A stretch of 64,000 nt of DNA, taken from NCBI RefSeq assembly GCF_029887875.1, contig NZ_JARXRM010000045.1:172409-236408 (forward strand), written 5' to 3'. The position numbers and the translations under genes are program-made. The stretch is from Luteimonas endophytica (GTDB taxonomy: Bacteria > Pseudomonadota > Gammaproteobacteria > Xanthomonadales > Xanthomonadaceae). Shown here in pieces: positions 28,783-37,517 of this stretch. The notes beneath the pieces were generated by a model. The model made no database searches. It was not told the origin of the DNA and was given only the letters and a program-made list of their open reading frames with translations. Within the stretch, counting starts at the first letter, position 1. The number at the start of each line of letters is the position of its first letter.

Positions 28783-30584
28783 GTGGCTTTCTCGGTGGTG
28801 GCGGGCAGGTCGCCCGCGGCAGGCAGGATGAAATGGAAGGTAGCACCGTTGCCGGGCTCGGCCTCGGCCCAGACCCGGCCGCCGTGGCGGCCGATCACCC
28901 GGCGCACGCTGGCCAGGCCGATGCCGGTACCCTGGAACTCGCTGGCCGCGTGCAGGCGCTGGAACACACCGAACAGCTTGCCCGCGTACTTCATGTCGAA
29001 GCCGGCGCCGTTGTCGGCGATCCGGAAGTGCTGGCCGCCGTCGTCGCTGGGCGAACAGCTCACCTCGATCTGCGCCGGCTCGCTGTGGCGGCTGTACTTG
29101 ACCGCGTTGCCGAGCAGGTTCAGCCATACCTGGCGCAGCATGTTCTCGTCGCCCACCACCACCGGCAGGTCGCCGACCTTCCAGACGATGCGGTGCTGCG
29201 GCGTGTCGGCGGCGTTGTTGGCGTCGAGCATCGAGCGGGTCTCGGCCACCAGCGACTGCATGTCCACCAGCTGCAGGCGCAGCGCGCTGCGGCCCAGGCG
29301 CGAGTACACCAGCAGGTCGTCGATCAGCGAGGACATGCGCTTGGCCGAGTCCACGATCACGCCCAGGTAGTGGCTGCCCTTGTCGTCGATCGAATCGCCC
29401 AGGTGCCGCGCCAGCTTGTCGCCGAAACCGGCGATGTGCCGCAGCGGCGCACGCAGGTCGTGCGAGACCGAATAGCTGAACGCCTCCAGCTCGCGGTTGA
29501 CGTCGGAGATCTGTTCCACCTTGCCCTGCAGCTGGCGGTTGAGCTCGCGGATCTGGCGCTCGCTGGCCTTCTGCGCGCTCACGTCGCTGGCGGTGACCAG
29601 CGCCACCATGCCCTCGCTGTCGGGCAGCGGCATGCGGCGGGCGTTGATCAGCATGGTGCGCTCGATGCCGTCCGCGGTCTTCTGCACCTGCTCGTGGTCC
29701 CACAGTTCGCGGTTGCGGGACAGCACGTCGCGCAACCGGCGCAGGGTTTCCTCGTGGCGCCAGGCGCCGCCGCCGAGCTCGGCCAGCGGCTGCCCGCGCA
29801 TGTCCTCCTCGACGCCGTACAGCTCTGCGAAGGCGGCGTTGTGCATCACCACTTCCAGCCGGTTGCCCACCAGCACGATCGGCTCGCGCACCGTGTCCAG
29901 CACAGCGGCGGCGCGGCCGCTGGCGCTGCGCGCATCGCGCTCGGCGCTCAGCCGGCTGGCGATCTGGCGGCCGGCCAGGAACAGCAGTGCGCCCAGCAAC
30001 ACCAGCTGCGCGGCCATCGCCGCCCAGGCCGCCTGGCCGGCGCGCGCGCTGAGGCGCTCGGCGCGGGCCTGGCGCGCGTCCGCCAACGCCTGCTCCTCGG
30101 CGATCAGCTCCTCGATGGCGTCGTGGATCGGGTAGCGCGCCACCGCGATCGCCATGTCCTCGTGCACCGAGCCGGCGCCGGCGGCGAGGATCTGCTCCAG
30201 CCGCTCGGTGCGCAGGGCGATGGTCGACTGCAGTGCGCCGGCGCGCAGCTGCTGCTGCGGATTGTCTCGGGTCAGGCGCTGCAGCCGCTGCAGGCTGGCC
30301 GGGATGTTGGCACGGGCCAGGGCGATGCGTTCGTGCACCACCGGGTCGTCGATGCCGGCGGCCATCGCCAGCGCGGTGGCTTCCAGGTTGCGCACCCCCG
30401 AGGACAGCGCGTGCACGGTGGCCTCCACCTCGCGCGCGTGCATCACCCGTTCCCAGGCCGCGCGGCTGTCCTCGGCGGCAGCGCGCAGCAGCAGGAACGG
30501 CGCCACCACGATCGCCACCACGGCCAGGCCGAGCACGGCGAGCCGCCAGTGCGCGAGCGGGTTTGCGGAAAGTTCTGGATGCAT
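28779..30584 (-). CDS. Membrane sensor histidine kinase with PAS domain
   Basis: A 601-residue sensor. A first membrane helix (~13-35) and a second (~180-205) bracket a periplasmic helical domain like CHASE3 (AAWERVMHAREVEATVHAL). A PAS domain at ~225-340 (VLDTVREPIVLVGNRLEVVM) and a short coiled coil come next. The dimerisation/phosphoacceptor box is SYSVSHDLRAPLRHI, and the ATPase domain has LLGNAVKYS, DNGAGFD and GTGIGLA. It is first in an operon with two receiver proteins. The signal is unknown. The whole set has no DNA-binding output, which points to control of protein activity or a phosphorelay. Confidence 0.9.
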   Translation of the reverse strand: MHPELSANPLAHWRLAVLGLAVVAIVVAPFLLLRAAAEDSRAAWERVMHAREVEATVHALSSGVRNLEATALAMAAGIDDPVVHERIALARANIPASLQRLQRLTRDNPQQQLRAGALQSTIALRTERLEQILAAGAGSVHEDMAIAVARYPIHDAIEELIAEEQALADARQARAERLSARAGQAAWAAMAAQLVLLGALLFLAGRQIASRLSAERDARSASGRAAAVLDTVREPIVLVGNRLEVVMHNAAFAELYGVEEDMRGQPLAELGGGAWRHEETLRRLRDVLSRNRELWDHEQVQKTADGIERTMLINARRMPLPDSEGMVALVTASDVSAQKASERQIRELNRQLQGKVEQISDVNRELEAFSYSVSHDLRAPLRHIAGFGDKLARHLGDSIDDKGSHYLGVIVDSAKRMSSLIDDLLVYSRLGRSALRLQLVDMQSLVAETRSMLDANNAADTPQHRIVWKVGDLPVVVGDENMLRQVWLNLLGNAVKYSRHSEPAQIEVSCSPSDDGGQHFRIADNGAGFDMKYAGKLFGVFQRLHAASEFQGTGIGLASVRRVIGRHGGRVWAEAEPGNGATFHFILPAAGDLPATTEKAT

Positions 30585-30984
30585 CGCTGGACCGGGCTGC
30601 CTGTTCGTTCAGGGCGTTGGCGCCCTGCCGGCCCCGCTGTCCCCCTGCGGTGATCGTTGCCGGACCGCACGACCGGGTAAACCATTACCCGAGCCCGGCC
30701 CGCCGCGCCGGCAGTGCCGGTCGCGCTGCGCATGATCGGGCCCTCGCGTTAAGGCCGCGCGAAGAATACCGCGGGCCGCACCCGGCGCAGGGCATCCGCG
30801 GAAGCAACGGCCCTCGCTGCGACGGCCGGACCGCGGAGGCCGGCCCGCGACCTGACTCCCGCGCAACGAGGTTGCGCCAAGCCCCGCGATACGACTTCGC
30901 GATCACGGCTCCATTGCGATCATTGCCAACGCGTCACGCGGCGTACCGCCGCATTCCTTCCGCAACGAATCAAAGGAGGCAACG
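30585..30984. other. Divergent intergenic region
   Basis: 400 bp between the histidine kinase operon (leftward) and the OB-like exported protein (rightward). I find no gene, no repeat copy and no convincing promoter motif. AAAGGAGG at 30971-30978 is the ribosome-binding site of the gene to the right. Confidence 0.5.
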
Positions 30985-31623
30985 ATGAACAAGCTGATGA
31001 CAGCGCTCATTCTTGCCGGCTCGGCGTTCGCGGCGTCGCCGGCCTTCGCAGAGCAGGCCAGTCCCTACCGGCAGGCGGACGACACCTGGATCAGTCTCGA
31101 TGGCACCATCACCTCGGTGACGGCCGATGCGTTCGTGCTGGACTACGGCCCGGCGGTGGTGACGGTGGAGATGGACGACGGCGACTTCGACGCGGACGCC
31201 TACCTGCTCAAGACCGGCGACAAGGTCCGCGTCACCGGCCTGGTCGACGACGACATGTTCGAGACCACCAAGATCGAGGCCAGCAGCGTCTACGTCGAGA
31301 ACGCCGGGACCTACTTCTTCTCCAGCGCCACCGACGAGGAGGACAGGTTCGTCACCACCGTGCTTCCGGTGGTCGATGCGCAGACCTACCTGCAGGGCGT
31401 GGTCAGTGCGGTCGACCCGGCCAACAGCCACTTCGTGATCGACACCGGCGCCAACGACATCCGCGTCGAGGTCGACGACATGGCCTACGACCCGATCGAC
31501 GACACCGGTCTCCAGCAGGTCGACGTGGGCGACCGGGTGAGCGTGGCCGGCGACATGGAAGTGGACTTCTTCTCCGACCAGACCCAGCTGTCCGCCGAAT
31601 CCGTGGTGGTGCTTTCCGACTAA
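30985..31623 (+). CDS. Exported tandem OB-like protein
   Basis: A 212-residue acidic protein with a Sec signal peptide (opening MNKLMTALILAGSAF, cleavage after AFA). The mature part holds two similar ~75-residue beta-rich units: DGTITSVTADAFVLDY..VEMDD..DKVRVTGLVD, and QGVVSAVDPANSHFVID..VEVDD..DRVSVAGDM. The pattern 'expansion of the exponent, then GD-VxVxG' is like bacterial OB-fold/DUF5666 proteins. No enzymatic residues are evident. The very strong Shine-Dalgarno AAAGGAGG suggests abundant expression. Function is unknown; binding of ions or cationic ligands is a guess from the charge. Confidence 0.65.
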   Translation: MNKLMTALILAGSAFAASPAFAEQASPYRQADDTWISLDGTITSVTADAFVLDYGPAVVTVEMDDGDFDADAYLLKTGDKVRVTGLVDDDMFETTKIEASSVYVENAGTYFFSSATDEEDRFVTTVLPVVDAQTYLQGVVSAVDPANSHFVIDTGANDIRVEVDDMAYDPIDDTGLQQVDVGDRVSVAGDMEVDFFSDQTQLSAESVVVLSD

Positions 31624-31733
31624 CCGCCGCACGGCGCCCCAGGGCACTGCACGAACCTGCCGACCCGGTGGCACGCGCCGCCGGGTCGGCCGCATCCGCC
31701 CCAGGTGCGCGCCCAGCCCGGGGCCGCCCACCC

Positions 31734-31745
31734 TGTCCCGGGACA
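31734..31745. promoter_or_regulatory. Perfect 12-bp palindrome upstream of aceE
   Basis: TGTCCCGGGACA lies 36 bp upstream of the candidate aceE -10 (31781), just beyond where a -35 would fall. It is a possible regulator site. GC-rich DNA yields such palindromes by chance, so support is modest. Confidence 0.3.
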
Positions 31746-31780
31746 CCCCCGCGCGCGGGCCCTGGCCGCGCCCCGCCTGA

Positions 31781-31786
31781 TAGAAT
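31781..31786 (+). promoter_or_regulatory. Candidate -10 element for aceE
   Basis: TAGAAT in the context TGATAGAATCGAAGC, the same TAGAATCG string seen before rsgA and maeB. It lies 64 bp upstream of the aceE ATG. Confidence 0.35.
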
Positions 31787-31849
31787 CGAAGCACTCATTA
31801 CCCCAGACCAATCGGCGGCCGGCGGGCCGCGGCGGAGCGCTTCCCCCAC

Positions 31850-34540
31850 ATGAACTGGCTCAACGACGTCCTCCAGAACGACCCCGATCCCACCGAGACC
31901 CGCGAGTGGGTCGAATCGCTGAAGGCCGTCCTCGACGCCGACGGCCCGGAGCGCGCCCACCAGCTGCTGCAGAACATGGTGGAGCTGACCCGCCGCAGCG
32001 GCGCGCACATGCCGTTCGCGCCGACCACCGAGTACGTCAACACCATCCCGACCCACCTCGAGCCGCGCATGCCCGGCGACGCGCAGCTGGAATGGCGGAT
32101 CCGCTCGATCATTCGCTGGAACGCGATGGCGATGGTGGTGCGCGCCAACCGCAAGCCCGGCGACCTGGGCGGCCACATCGCCAGCTTCGCCAGCTCCGCC
32201 ACCCTGTACGACGTGGGCTTCAACCACTTCTGGCGCGCCCCGGGCAAGGATCACCCCGGCGACCTGCTGTACGTGCAGGGCCACAGCTCCCCCGGCATCT
32301 ACGCGCGCTCGTTCCTGGAGGGCCGCTTCAACGAATCCCAGCTCGACCACTTCCGCATGGAGGTGGACGGCCGCGGCATCAGCAGCTACCCGCACCCCTG
32401 GCTGATGCCCGACTACTGGCAGACGCCGACGGTGAGCATGGGCCTGGGCCCGATCGCCGCGATCTACCAGGCGCGCAACTGGAAGTACCTCGAAGCGCGC
32501 GGCCTGATCCCCAAGACCGACCGCAAGGTGTGGTGCTTCCTGGGCGACGGCGAGACCGACGAGCCGGAGAGCCTGGGCGCGATCAGCGTTGCCGGCCGCG
32601 AGGGCCTGGACAACCTGGTGTTCGTGATCAACTGCAACCTGCAGCGCCTGGACGGCCCGGTGCGCGGCAACGGCAAGATCATCCAGGAGCTGGAGGGCGG
32701 CTTCCGCGGCGCCGGCTGGAACGTGATCAAGCTGGTCTGGGGCAGCTACTGGGACCCGCTGCTGGCCAAGGACAAGGACGGCATGCTGCGCAAGCTGATG
32801 ATGGAGACCGTCGACGGCGAGTACCAGAACTGCAAGGCCTTCGGCGGCGCCTACACCCGTGAGAATTTCTTCGGCAAGTATCCCGAGACCGCCAACCTGG
32901 TGGCCAACCTGTCCGACGAGGACATCTGGCGCCTGAACCGCGGCGGCCACGACCCGCACAAGGTGTTCGCCGCCTACGACCGCGCCATGAACACCAAGGG
33001 CCAGCCCACGGTGATCCTGGCCAAGACGGTCAAGGGCTACGGCATGGGCAGCGCCGGCGAGGCGCTCAACCCCACCCACCAGACCAAGAAGCTGGACGAC
33101 GAGGCGGTGCGCGCGTTCCGGGACCGCTTCAAGATCCCGGTCTCCGACGACCAGCTGAAGGACGGCCAGGTGCCGTTCTACCACCCGGGCGATGACTCCG
33201 ACGAGGTGAACTACCTCAAGGAACGCCGCAGCAAGCTCGGCGGCTACCTGCCGCAGCGCCGCCGCAAGGCCAGCGAATCGCTCAAGGCCCCTAAGCTCGA
33301 AGCCTTCGACCGCCTGCTCAAGAGCAGCGGCGAGCGCACCATCAGCACCACCATGGCGTTCGTGCAGGCGCTGGGCATCGTGCTGCGCGACAAGCAGGTG
33401 GCGCCGCGGGTGGTGCCGATCGTGGCCGACGAGGCGCGCACGTTCGGCATGGAGGGCATGTTCCGCCAGCTCGGCATCTACGCCCCGCAGGGCCAGAAGT
33501 ACAAGCCGGTCGACCGCGACCAGCTGATGTACTACCGCGAGGACGCCGCCGGGCAGGTGCTGGAGGAGGGCATCACCGAGGCCGGCGCCTTCGCCAGCTG
33601 GATGGCCGCCGCCACCAGCTACAGCACCAACGACCTGCAGATGCTGCCGTTCTACATCTACTACTCGATGTTCGGCTTCCAGCGCATCGGCGACGCCGCC
33701 TGGCAGGCGGCCGACATGCGCGCGCGCGGGTTCCTGCTGGGCGCCACCGCCGGCCGCACCACCCTCAACGGCGAGGGCCTGCAGCACGAGGACGGCCACA
33801 GCCACCTGCTGGCCGGCGCCATCCCCAACTGCCGCGCCTACGACCCCACCTTCGGCTTCGAGGTCACGGTGATCCTGCAGCACGGCATGCAGCGCATGCT
33901 GGAAGAGCAGATCGACGAGTACTACTACATCACCCTGATGAACGAGAACTACACCCACCCGGACATGCCCGAGGGCGCCGCGGAGGGGATCATCAAGGGC
34001 ATGTACCTGCTCAAGGAGGCCGGCAAGCCGAAGAAGGGCGAGATGCGCGTGCAGCTGCTGGGTAGCGGCACCATCCTGCGCGAGGCGATCGCCGCGGCCG
34101 AGCTGCTGGACAAGGACTTCGGGGTGACGGCGGACATCTGGTCCTGCCCCAGCTTCACGGAGCTGCGCCGCGACGGCCTGGCCGCCAGCCGCCACAACCG
34201 CCTCAACCCCGAAGCCAAGCACAAGCGCAAGCCCTACATCGCCGGCCTGCTGGAGGGCCGCCAGGGCCCGGCCATCGCCGCGACCGACTACGTGTACGCG
34301 TTCGCCGACCAGGTCCGCGCCTTCGTGCCGATGGACTACACCGTGCTGGGCACCGACGGCTTCGGCCGCAGCGACACCCGCGCCAACCTGCGCCGCCACT
34401 TCGAGGTGGACCGCTACTACATCGCCCACGCCGCCATCGACGCGCTGGCCAAGGACGGCAAGATGACCCCCAAGGACGTCTCGCGGGCGATCAAGCTGTA
34501 CAAGATCGACGTGGAGAAGCCCGACCCGGTGAACGCCTGA
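31850..34540 (+). CDS. aceE: Pyruvate dehydrogenase E1 component, homodimeric type
   Basis: An 896-residue thiamine-diphosphate enzyme, the expected size for AceE. It decarboxylates pyruvate and acetylates the lipoyl group of E2. Visible features are the N-terminal E2-binding start (WLNDVLQNDPDPTETREWVESL), the HIASFASSATLYDVGFNHFW and GHSSPGIYARSFLEGR regions, the ThDP/Mg motif GDGETDEPES to NCNLQRLDGPV, and the C-terminal transketolase-like domain with FVPMDYTVLGTDGFGRSDTR. The E2 and E3 genes are not adjacent downstream; the next DNA is remnants. The start MNWLNDV is supported by family alignment. Confidence 0.97.
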   Translation: MNWLNDVLQNDPDPTETREWVESLKAVLDADGPERAHQLLQNMVELTRRSGAHMPFAPTTEYVNTIPTHLEPRMPGDAQLEWRIRSIIRWNAMAMVVRANRKPGDLGGHIASFASSATLYDVGFNHFWRAPGKDHPGDLLYVQGHSSPGIYARSFLEGRFNESQLDHFRMEVDGRGISSYPHPWLMPDYWQTPTVSMGLGPIAAIYQARNWKYLEARGLIPKTDRKVWCFLGDGETDEPESLGAISVAGREGLDNLVFVINCNLQRLDGPVRGNGKIIQELEGGFRGAGWNVIKLVWGSYWDPLLAKDKDGMLRKLMMETVDGEYQNCKAFGGAYTRENFFGKYPETANLVANLSDEDIWRLNRGGHDPHKVFAAYDRAMNTKGQPTVILAKTVKGYGMGSAGEALNPTHQTKKLDDEAVRAFRDRFKIPVSDDQLKDGQVPFYHPGDDSDEVNYLKERRSKLGGYLPQRRRKASESLKAPKLEAFDRLLKSSGERTISTTMAFVQALGIVLRDKQVAPRVVPIVADEARTFGMEGMFRQLGIYAPQGQKYKPVDRDQLMYYREDAAGQVLEEGITEAGAFASWMAAATSYSTNDLQMLPFYIYYSMFGFQRIGDAAWQAADMRARGFLLGATAGRTTLNGEGLQHEDGHSHLLAGAIPNCRAYDPTFGFEVTVILQHGMQRMLEEQIDEYYYITLMNENYTHPDMPEGAAEGIIKGMYLLKEAGKPKKGEMRVQLLGSGTILREAIAAAELLDKDFGVTADIWSCPSFTELRRDGLAASRHNRLNPEAKHKRKPYIAGLLEGRQGPAIAATDYVYAFADQVRAFVPMDYTVLGTDGFGRSDTRANLRRHFEVDRYYIAHAAIDALAKDGKMTPKDVSRAIKLYKIDVEKPDPVNA

Positions 34541-34867
34541 GGCCGGGTTCCGGGCGGTCCGTGCTCCGTTGCCGCGACGGGCCGTGCGGTCCGGACCATT
34601 CGCCACTCACCCATCGGCCGCGCGCTGCGGTTCGCTCGAGGCTTGGGACCACGACACCGGCGAAAGCCGGTGTCGTCGTTTCCAGCGGCTGGCCCACCGG
34701 GCGCGTCGCCGGCGCCAGCGGGCCATGCCGCCCGACACGGGTGGCCGGCGCGGGCCCGGCCCGTTCTTCCCATGGCGCGATCTGCCGGGGACATGTCCTT
34801 TTAGTCGTCGTCCCGACCGGTATTCTCTGGTGCCTGCCAGTCGCCCCGCCCTGCGAGCGGTCGTTCC
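34541..34867. other. Intergenic tract with a hairpin
   Basis: About 330 bp after aceE. Apart from the hairpin at 34651-34676, I see no intact gene. The DNA before 34868 should have encoded the front of the AraC-type regulator but no longer does. Confidence 0.45.
34651..34676. repeat. Hairpin with GAAA loop (REP-like), possible aceE terminator
   Basis: Arms ACGACACCGGC and GCCGGTGTCGT are perfect complements around GAAA and are followed by CGTTTCC. A related hairpin occurs at 36839-36856, also preceded by CTTGGG(A/G)CC, so this is a dispersed element rather than a one-off terminator. It could still end aceE transcription. Confidence 0.6.
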
Positions 34868-35034
34868 ACCGTTGCAGGATCGCGGCCGGCTGCGGCTATG
34901 CCGATACCGACGCGTTCTTCCGCGCGTTCCGGCGGCGGACCGGCCTGCGCCCATCGGAGTGGCGGGCCCGCTTCGCCGAAAGCGAACCGGCGGAGCGGAC
35001 GGCCGCACCCATTCCACCGGAGCGATACGCATGA
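34868..35034 (+). pseudogene. C-terminal remnant of an AraC-family regulator
   Basis: The last ~55 codons read as the second helix-turn-helix of an AraC/GlxA-type regulator: AAGCGYADTDAFFRAFRRR, then TGLRPSEWRARF. The ligand-binding domain and first helix-turn-helix are absent upstream. Its TGA overlaps the next gene's ATG (ATGA, 35031-35034), so the intact regulator was once translationally coupled to the hydrolase gene. Confidence 0.7.
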
Positions 35035-36203
35035 TCCTGGGCAAAGCCCTCCTGCTGGCCTCCCTGGCACTTCCGCTCTCGGTGGCGGCCGCGACGCCGC
35101 TGCCCCTGCTGCCGGGCAGCCGCACGCCCGTGTACGTCTGCCCGCCGTGCCCGCACGTGGCCGACGTGCGCGATGCGCATCCCCACCACGGCCCGGGCAC
35201 CTGCCCGGTCTGCGGCATGACGCTGGTCGAACGCCCGCTGCGGCCGGGGGCATCGCCCGCCGCGCTGCACGCCGGGCCGGGTACGTTCACCATCCACGCC
35301 GGCCCCAGGGGCACGCGCGAAGTGGACGTGTACTACTACCGCCCGCGCGGCCTGGGCGAACGTTCGCCGGTGCTGATCGTGCTGCCGGGGGCGGGGCGCA
35401 ACGCCTGGGACTACCGCGACCACTGGATCGACGCGGCCGAGCGCTTCGGCGTGCTGGTGCTCTCGCCGCACTACCCGGAAAGCCGCTACCCGCGCTTCTG
35501 GAACTACAACCTCGCAGGCATGATCGGAGACGTGGTCATCGACCAGGAGGCGCGGGCGATGATCGATTACCGGATCGCGACCGACCGGCAGCAGTGGCTG
35601 TTCGACGACATGGACCGCATCTTCGACCAGACCTTGCGCGCGACCGGGCTGAAGACGCCGCGCTACGACCTGTTCGGGCATTCCGCCGGCGGCCAGTTCC
35701 TGCACCGGTTCGCGCTGTTCGCCGCTGGCGACACCCGCGCCGAGCGGATCCTGGCGTCCAACGCCGGCTGGTACACCGTGCCCGATGCCGAGGCGCGCTT
35801 CCCCTACGGCCTGGCCGACGCGCCGATCGAACCCCGCCAGCTCGCCGCGGCCTTCGCCCGGCGGCTGGTGGTGTTCCTGGGCGGCGCCGACGACGCCGGC
35901 GAAACCCGCGGCGACCTGGTCCGCAGCCCCGAGACCGACCGCCAGGGCCTGCACCGGCTGGCTCGCGGCAGGCACTTCTACGCCCGGGCCGCCAAGCTGG
36001 CCGCCAGCATGGAGACCGAGTTCAACTGGGCGCTGACCGTGGTGCCGGGCGTCGGCCACGACCCGAAGCGGATGAGCGAAGCCGCGGCCGCGTACCTCTA
36101 TGGAACGCCGGCAGACGGCAGCAGCCCCCGCGCGGCAAGCCAGGTTCCCAGGCGCGCGACCGGCCGGCCGGCGGCGAACCCTCCAGCGCGGCCGTTCCCG
36201 TAG
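35031..36203 (+). CDS. Secreted alpha/beta hydrolase with an N-terminal heavy-metal-binding domain
   Basis: A 390-residue protein. A signal peptide (MILGKALLLASLALPLSVAA) is followed at residues ~35-65 by a small metal-binding module YVCPPCPHVADVRD..GTCPVCGMTLV, like the CxxC/CxxCGM domains of CusB-type and copper proteins. The rest is an alpha/beta hydrolase related to polyhydroxybutyrate depolymerase-like esterases (VLIVLPGAGRNAWDYRD, nucleophile GHSAGGQF, PGVGHDPK with the His). The fusion suggests a metal-responsive or metal-anchored esterase. The C-terminal ~30 residues (after LYGTPADG) are low-complexity, and the stop TAG comes from a REP element (CCG TAG), so the true end may have been extended. 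Confidence 0.75.
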   Translation: MILGKALLLASLALPLSVAAATPLPLLPGSRTPVYVCPPCPHVADVRDAHPHHGPGTCPVCGMTLVERPLRPGASPAALHAGPGTFTIHAGPRGTREVDVYYYRPRGLGERSPVLIVLPGAGRNAWDYRDHWIDAAERFGVLVLSPHYPESRYPRFWNYNLAGMIGDVVIDQEARAMIDYRIATDRQQWLFDDMDRIFDQTLRATGLKTPRYDLFGHSAGGQFLHRFALFAAGDTRAERILASNAGWYTVPDAEARFPYGLADAPIEPRQLAAAFARRLVVFLGGADDAGETRGDLVRSPETDRQGLHRLARGRHFYARAAKLAASMETEFNWALTVVPGVGHDPKRMSEAAAAYLYGTPADGSSPRAASQVPRRATGRPAANPPARPFP

Positions 36204-36224
36204 CAGCGACGGCAGTCGCGACTG
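36200..36224. repeat. REP unit (GTAGCAGCGACGGCAGTCGCGAC)
   Basis: Hairpin GCGAC-GGCA-GTCGC within a GTAG-started unit, a pattern common in xanthomonad intergenic DNA. Its GTAG provides the stop codon of the preceding hydrolase gene. Confidence 0.6.
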
Positions 36225-36645
36225 GATGCCTCGCCCACGTGCCGGCCGAACAGCTCGACCTGGATGAGGCCGTGGGTCCTGCGCGCCTGGCCCTGTCGGC
36301 CGATGGCTATCCCAGACCTTCGGCACCGTGCTCAAGGTGATACGCGCTCGGCGTGCGGCGGACGGATTCCGGCGAGCCGCCGGCCAAGCGGCGCCCCGGC
36401 AGCCAGGCGAAGCGAACGGCAAAGCCCGAATCACCCAACTCCGCCCGGCCGGCGGGCTTGACCGGCACGACGGCCATCACACGGCACTGGATGTCGCGTC
36501 GCGGAAAGCCGATGTCGCCCTAGCGTTGCAGACGCCCCCGGCATACCGAGTTCTGGCGCGATTCCCGCGATTTGGCGTGATTCTGGCGCGATTCGCACTC
36601 CGTTGGCGCGGTAGCCGCTGTCGATCCCCCTGCCTTTCCCACCTT

Positions 36646-36669
36646 GTCGGAGCGACCGCAGTCGCGACC
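36646..36669. repeat. REP unit (GTCGGAGCGACCGCAGTCGCGACC)
   Basis: Hairpin GCGAC-CGCA-GTCGC, a close relative of the unit at 36200-36224 and of the widespread xanthomonad GTCGGAGCG..CGCGAC repeat. Confidence 0.6.
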
Positions 36670-36838
36670 TGCTATCGGCCGAGTCCATGTTCCGGCGTGC
36701 CCGCCGGTTATCCGGCAAATTCCGGACAAGCCGGTGAAGCAAAGGCTGAACTGCCGACATCCAGGCTGACAGGAGCGTTCAATGCCGCAGATACCCCTCG
36801 GATCCGCGATTCGATTCGCCCCATCCTTGGGGCCGCAG

Positions 36839-36856
36839 CACCGGCGAAAGCCGGTG
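36839..36856. repeat. GAAA-loop hairpin, second copy
   Basis: CACCGGC-GAAA-GCCGGTG, with the same flanks (CTTGGGGCC before, TTGTC after) as the hairpin downstream of aceE. This shows a dispersed element of roughly 40 bp. Confidence 0.6.
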
Positions 36857-36865
36857 TTGTCACTT

Positions 36866-37246
36866 TCGGGCTTCAGCGCGCCTCGATTCCGCTTTCGTAG
36901 GCCGCCTGCCTGACCAGGAGGAGCAGGGCCCGAGTTCGCGTCCTGCCGGGCGATCTGCGAGCTGCCGATGTCGCACGCCATCAGCAGCAGCCGCAGCATC
37001 CAGTCGTAGAGGTCGCGCAGCACGATCTCGGTGGGCAGCGGGACGTGCAGCCCTTCGCGCGCGGTCTTCGAGCAGGCCTTCGCCGACCAGCCGATACAGC
37101 GCGGCCCTGACCGGCGTGGCGCTGGTGCGGTACTGCGTGGCGAGCCTGGCCGGATCGATGCGCTGCCCGGGCCGGTAGCGGCCGGACTACAGCTCACGCC
37201 TGAGCTGTCCGTGCACGAATGCACTCTTGGAGTGGGTCGCGTCCAT
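36866..37246 (-). pseudogene. Decayed GntR-family regulator
   Basis: On the minus strand, MDATHSKSAFVHGQLRREL is followed by an in-frame TAG. Beyond it the same frame continues as a GntR winged helix (SGRYRPGQRIDPARLATQYR, then TSATPVRAALYRLVGEGLL). A frameshift moves the reading to REGLHVPLPTEIVLRDLYDW, then MLRLLLMACDIG. The effector domain is missing after ~110 residues. At least two lesions plus truncation make it non-functional. It faces away from the RHS operon and may once have regulated it. Confidence 0.75.
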
Positions 37247-37369
37247 GGCGGACTCCATGTCTGCTTGGCGGCCTTCCTGGGATGGATAGTACAGGGAATC
37301 CTGCGGTCCGACGCGGCAACCTGTGTGGCGTCGCCGCGGATGCCATCGAAGGGCCGAGGTTGACGTCGA

Positions 37370-37389
37370 CCGTAGGAATTTTCCTACGG
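37370..37389. promoter_or_regulatory. Perfect 20-bp palindrome upstream of RHS operon 1
   Basis: CCGTAGGAA and TTCCTACGG are exact complements around TT, 129 bp before the RHS start. The spacing and short loop suit an operator for a dimeric regulator better than a terminator. No equivalent is seen upstream of RHS operon 2. Confidence 0.45.
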
Positions 37390-37517
37390 CGGAACGACGC
37401 GCCTTTCGATAAGCTTGAACCGTGGATGCCTGTTGCTGGCCGTTGGATCGCAACGATCCGCGACGTCCGTCACATCGCAGCCAAGGGCGTAGGCACAACA
37501 ACAGTCAGGGGGACTCG

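Larger units (their letters stand above)
36204..37517. other. Gene-poor left flank of the RHS island
   Basis: 1.3 kb with no intact gene. It contains two REP units (36200 and 36646), a second GAAA-loop hairpin (36839), direct repeats of a GGCGCGATT word around 36560-36600, the GntR pseudogene on the minus strand, and a 20-bp palindrome at 37370. This decay pattern is usual at the edge of an acquired island. Confidence 0.6.

Noticed and set aside
31403..34606. A 1067-codon open frame antisense to aceE, and similar long antisense frames opposite maeB, ackA, the RHS shells and the histidine kinase
   Set aside because: They arise from high GC and codon bias of the real gene. They show no domain, no start signal, and a His/Val/Arg-rich composition typical of antisense readings.
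36839..36856. A simple rho-independent terminator
   Set aside because: There is no T run after the stem, no gene ends just before it, and the same hairpin with the same flanks occurs at 34651, so a dispersed element is more likely here.
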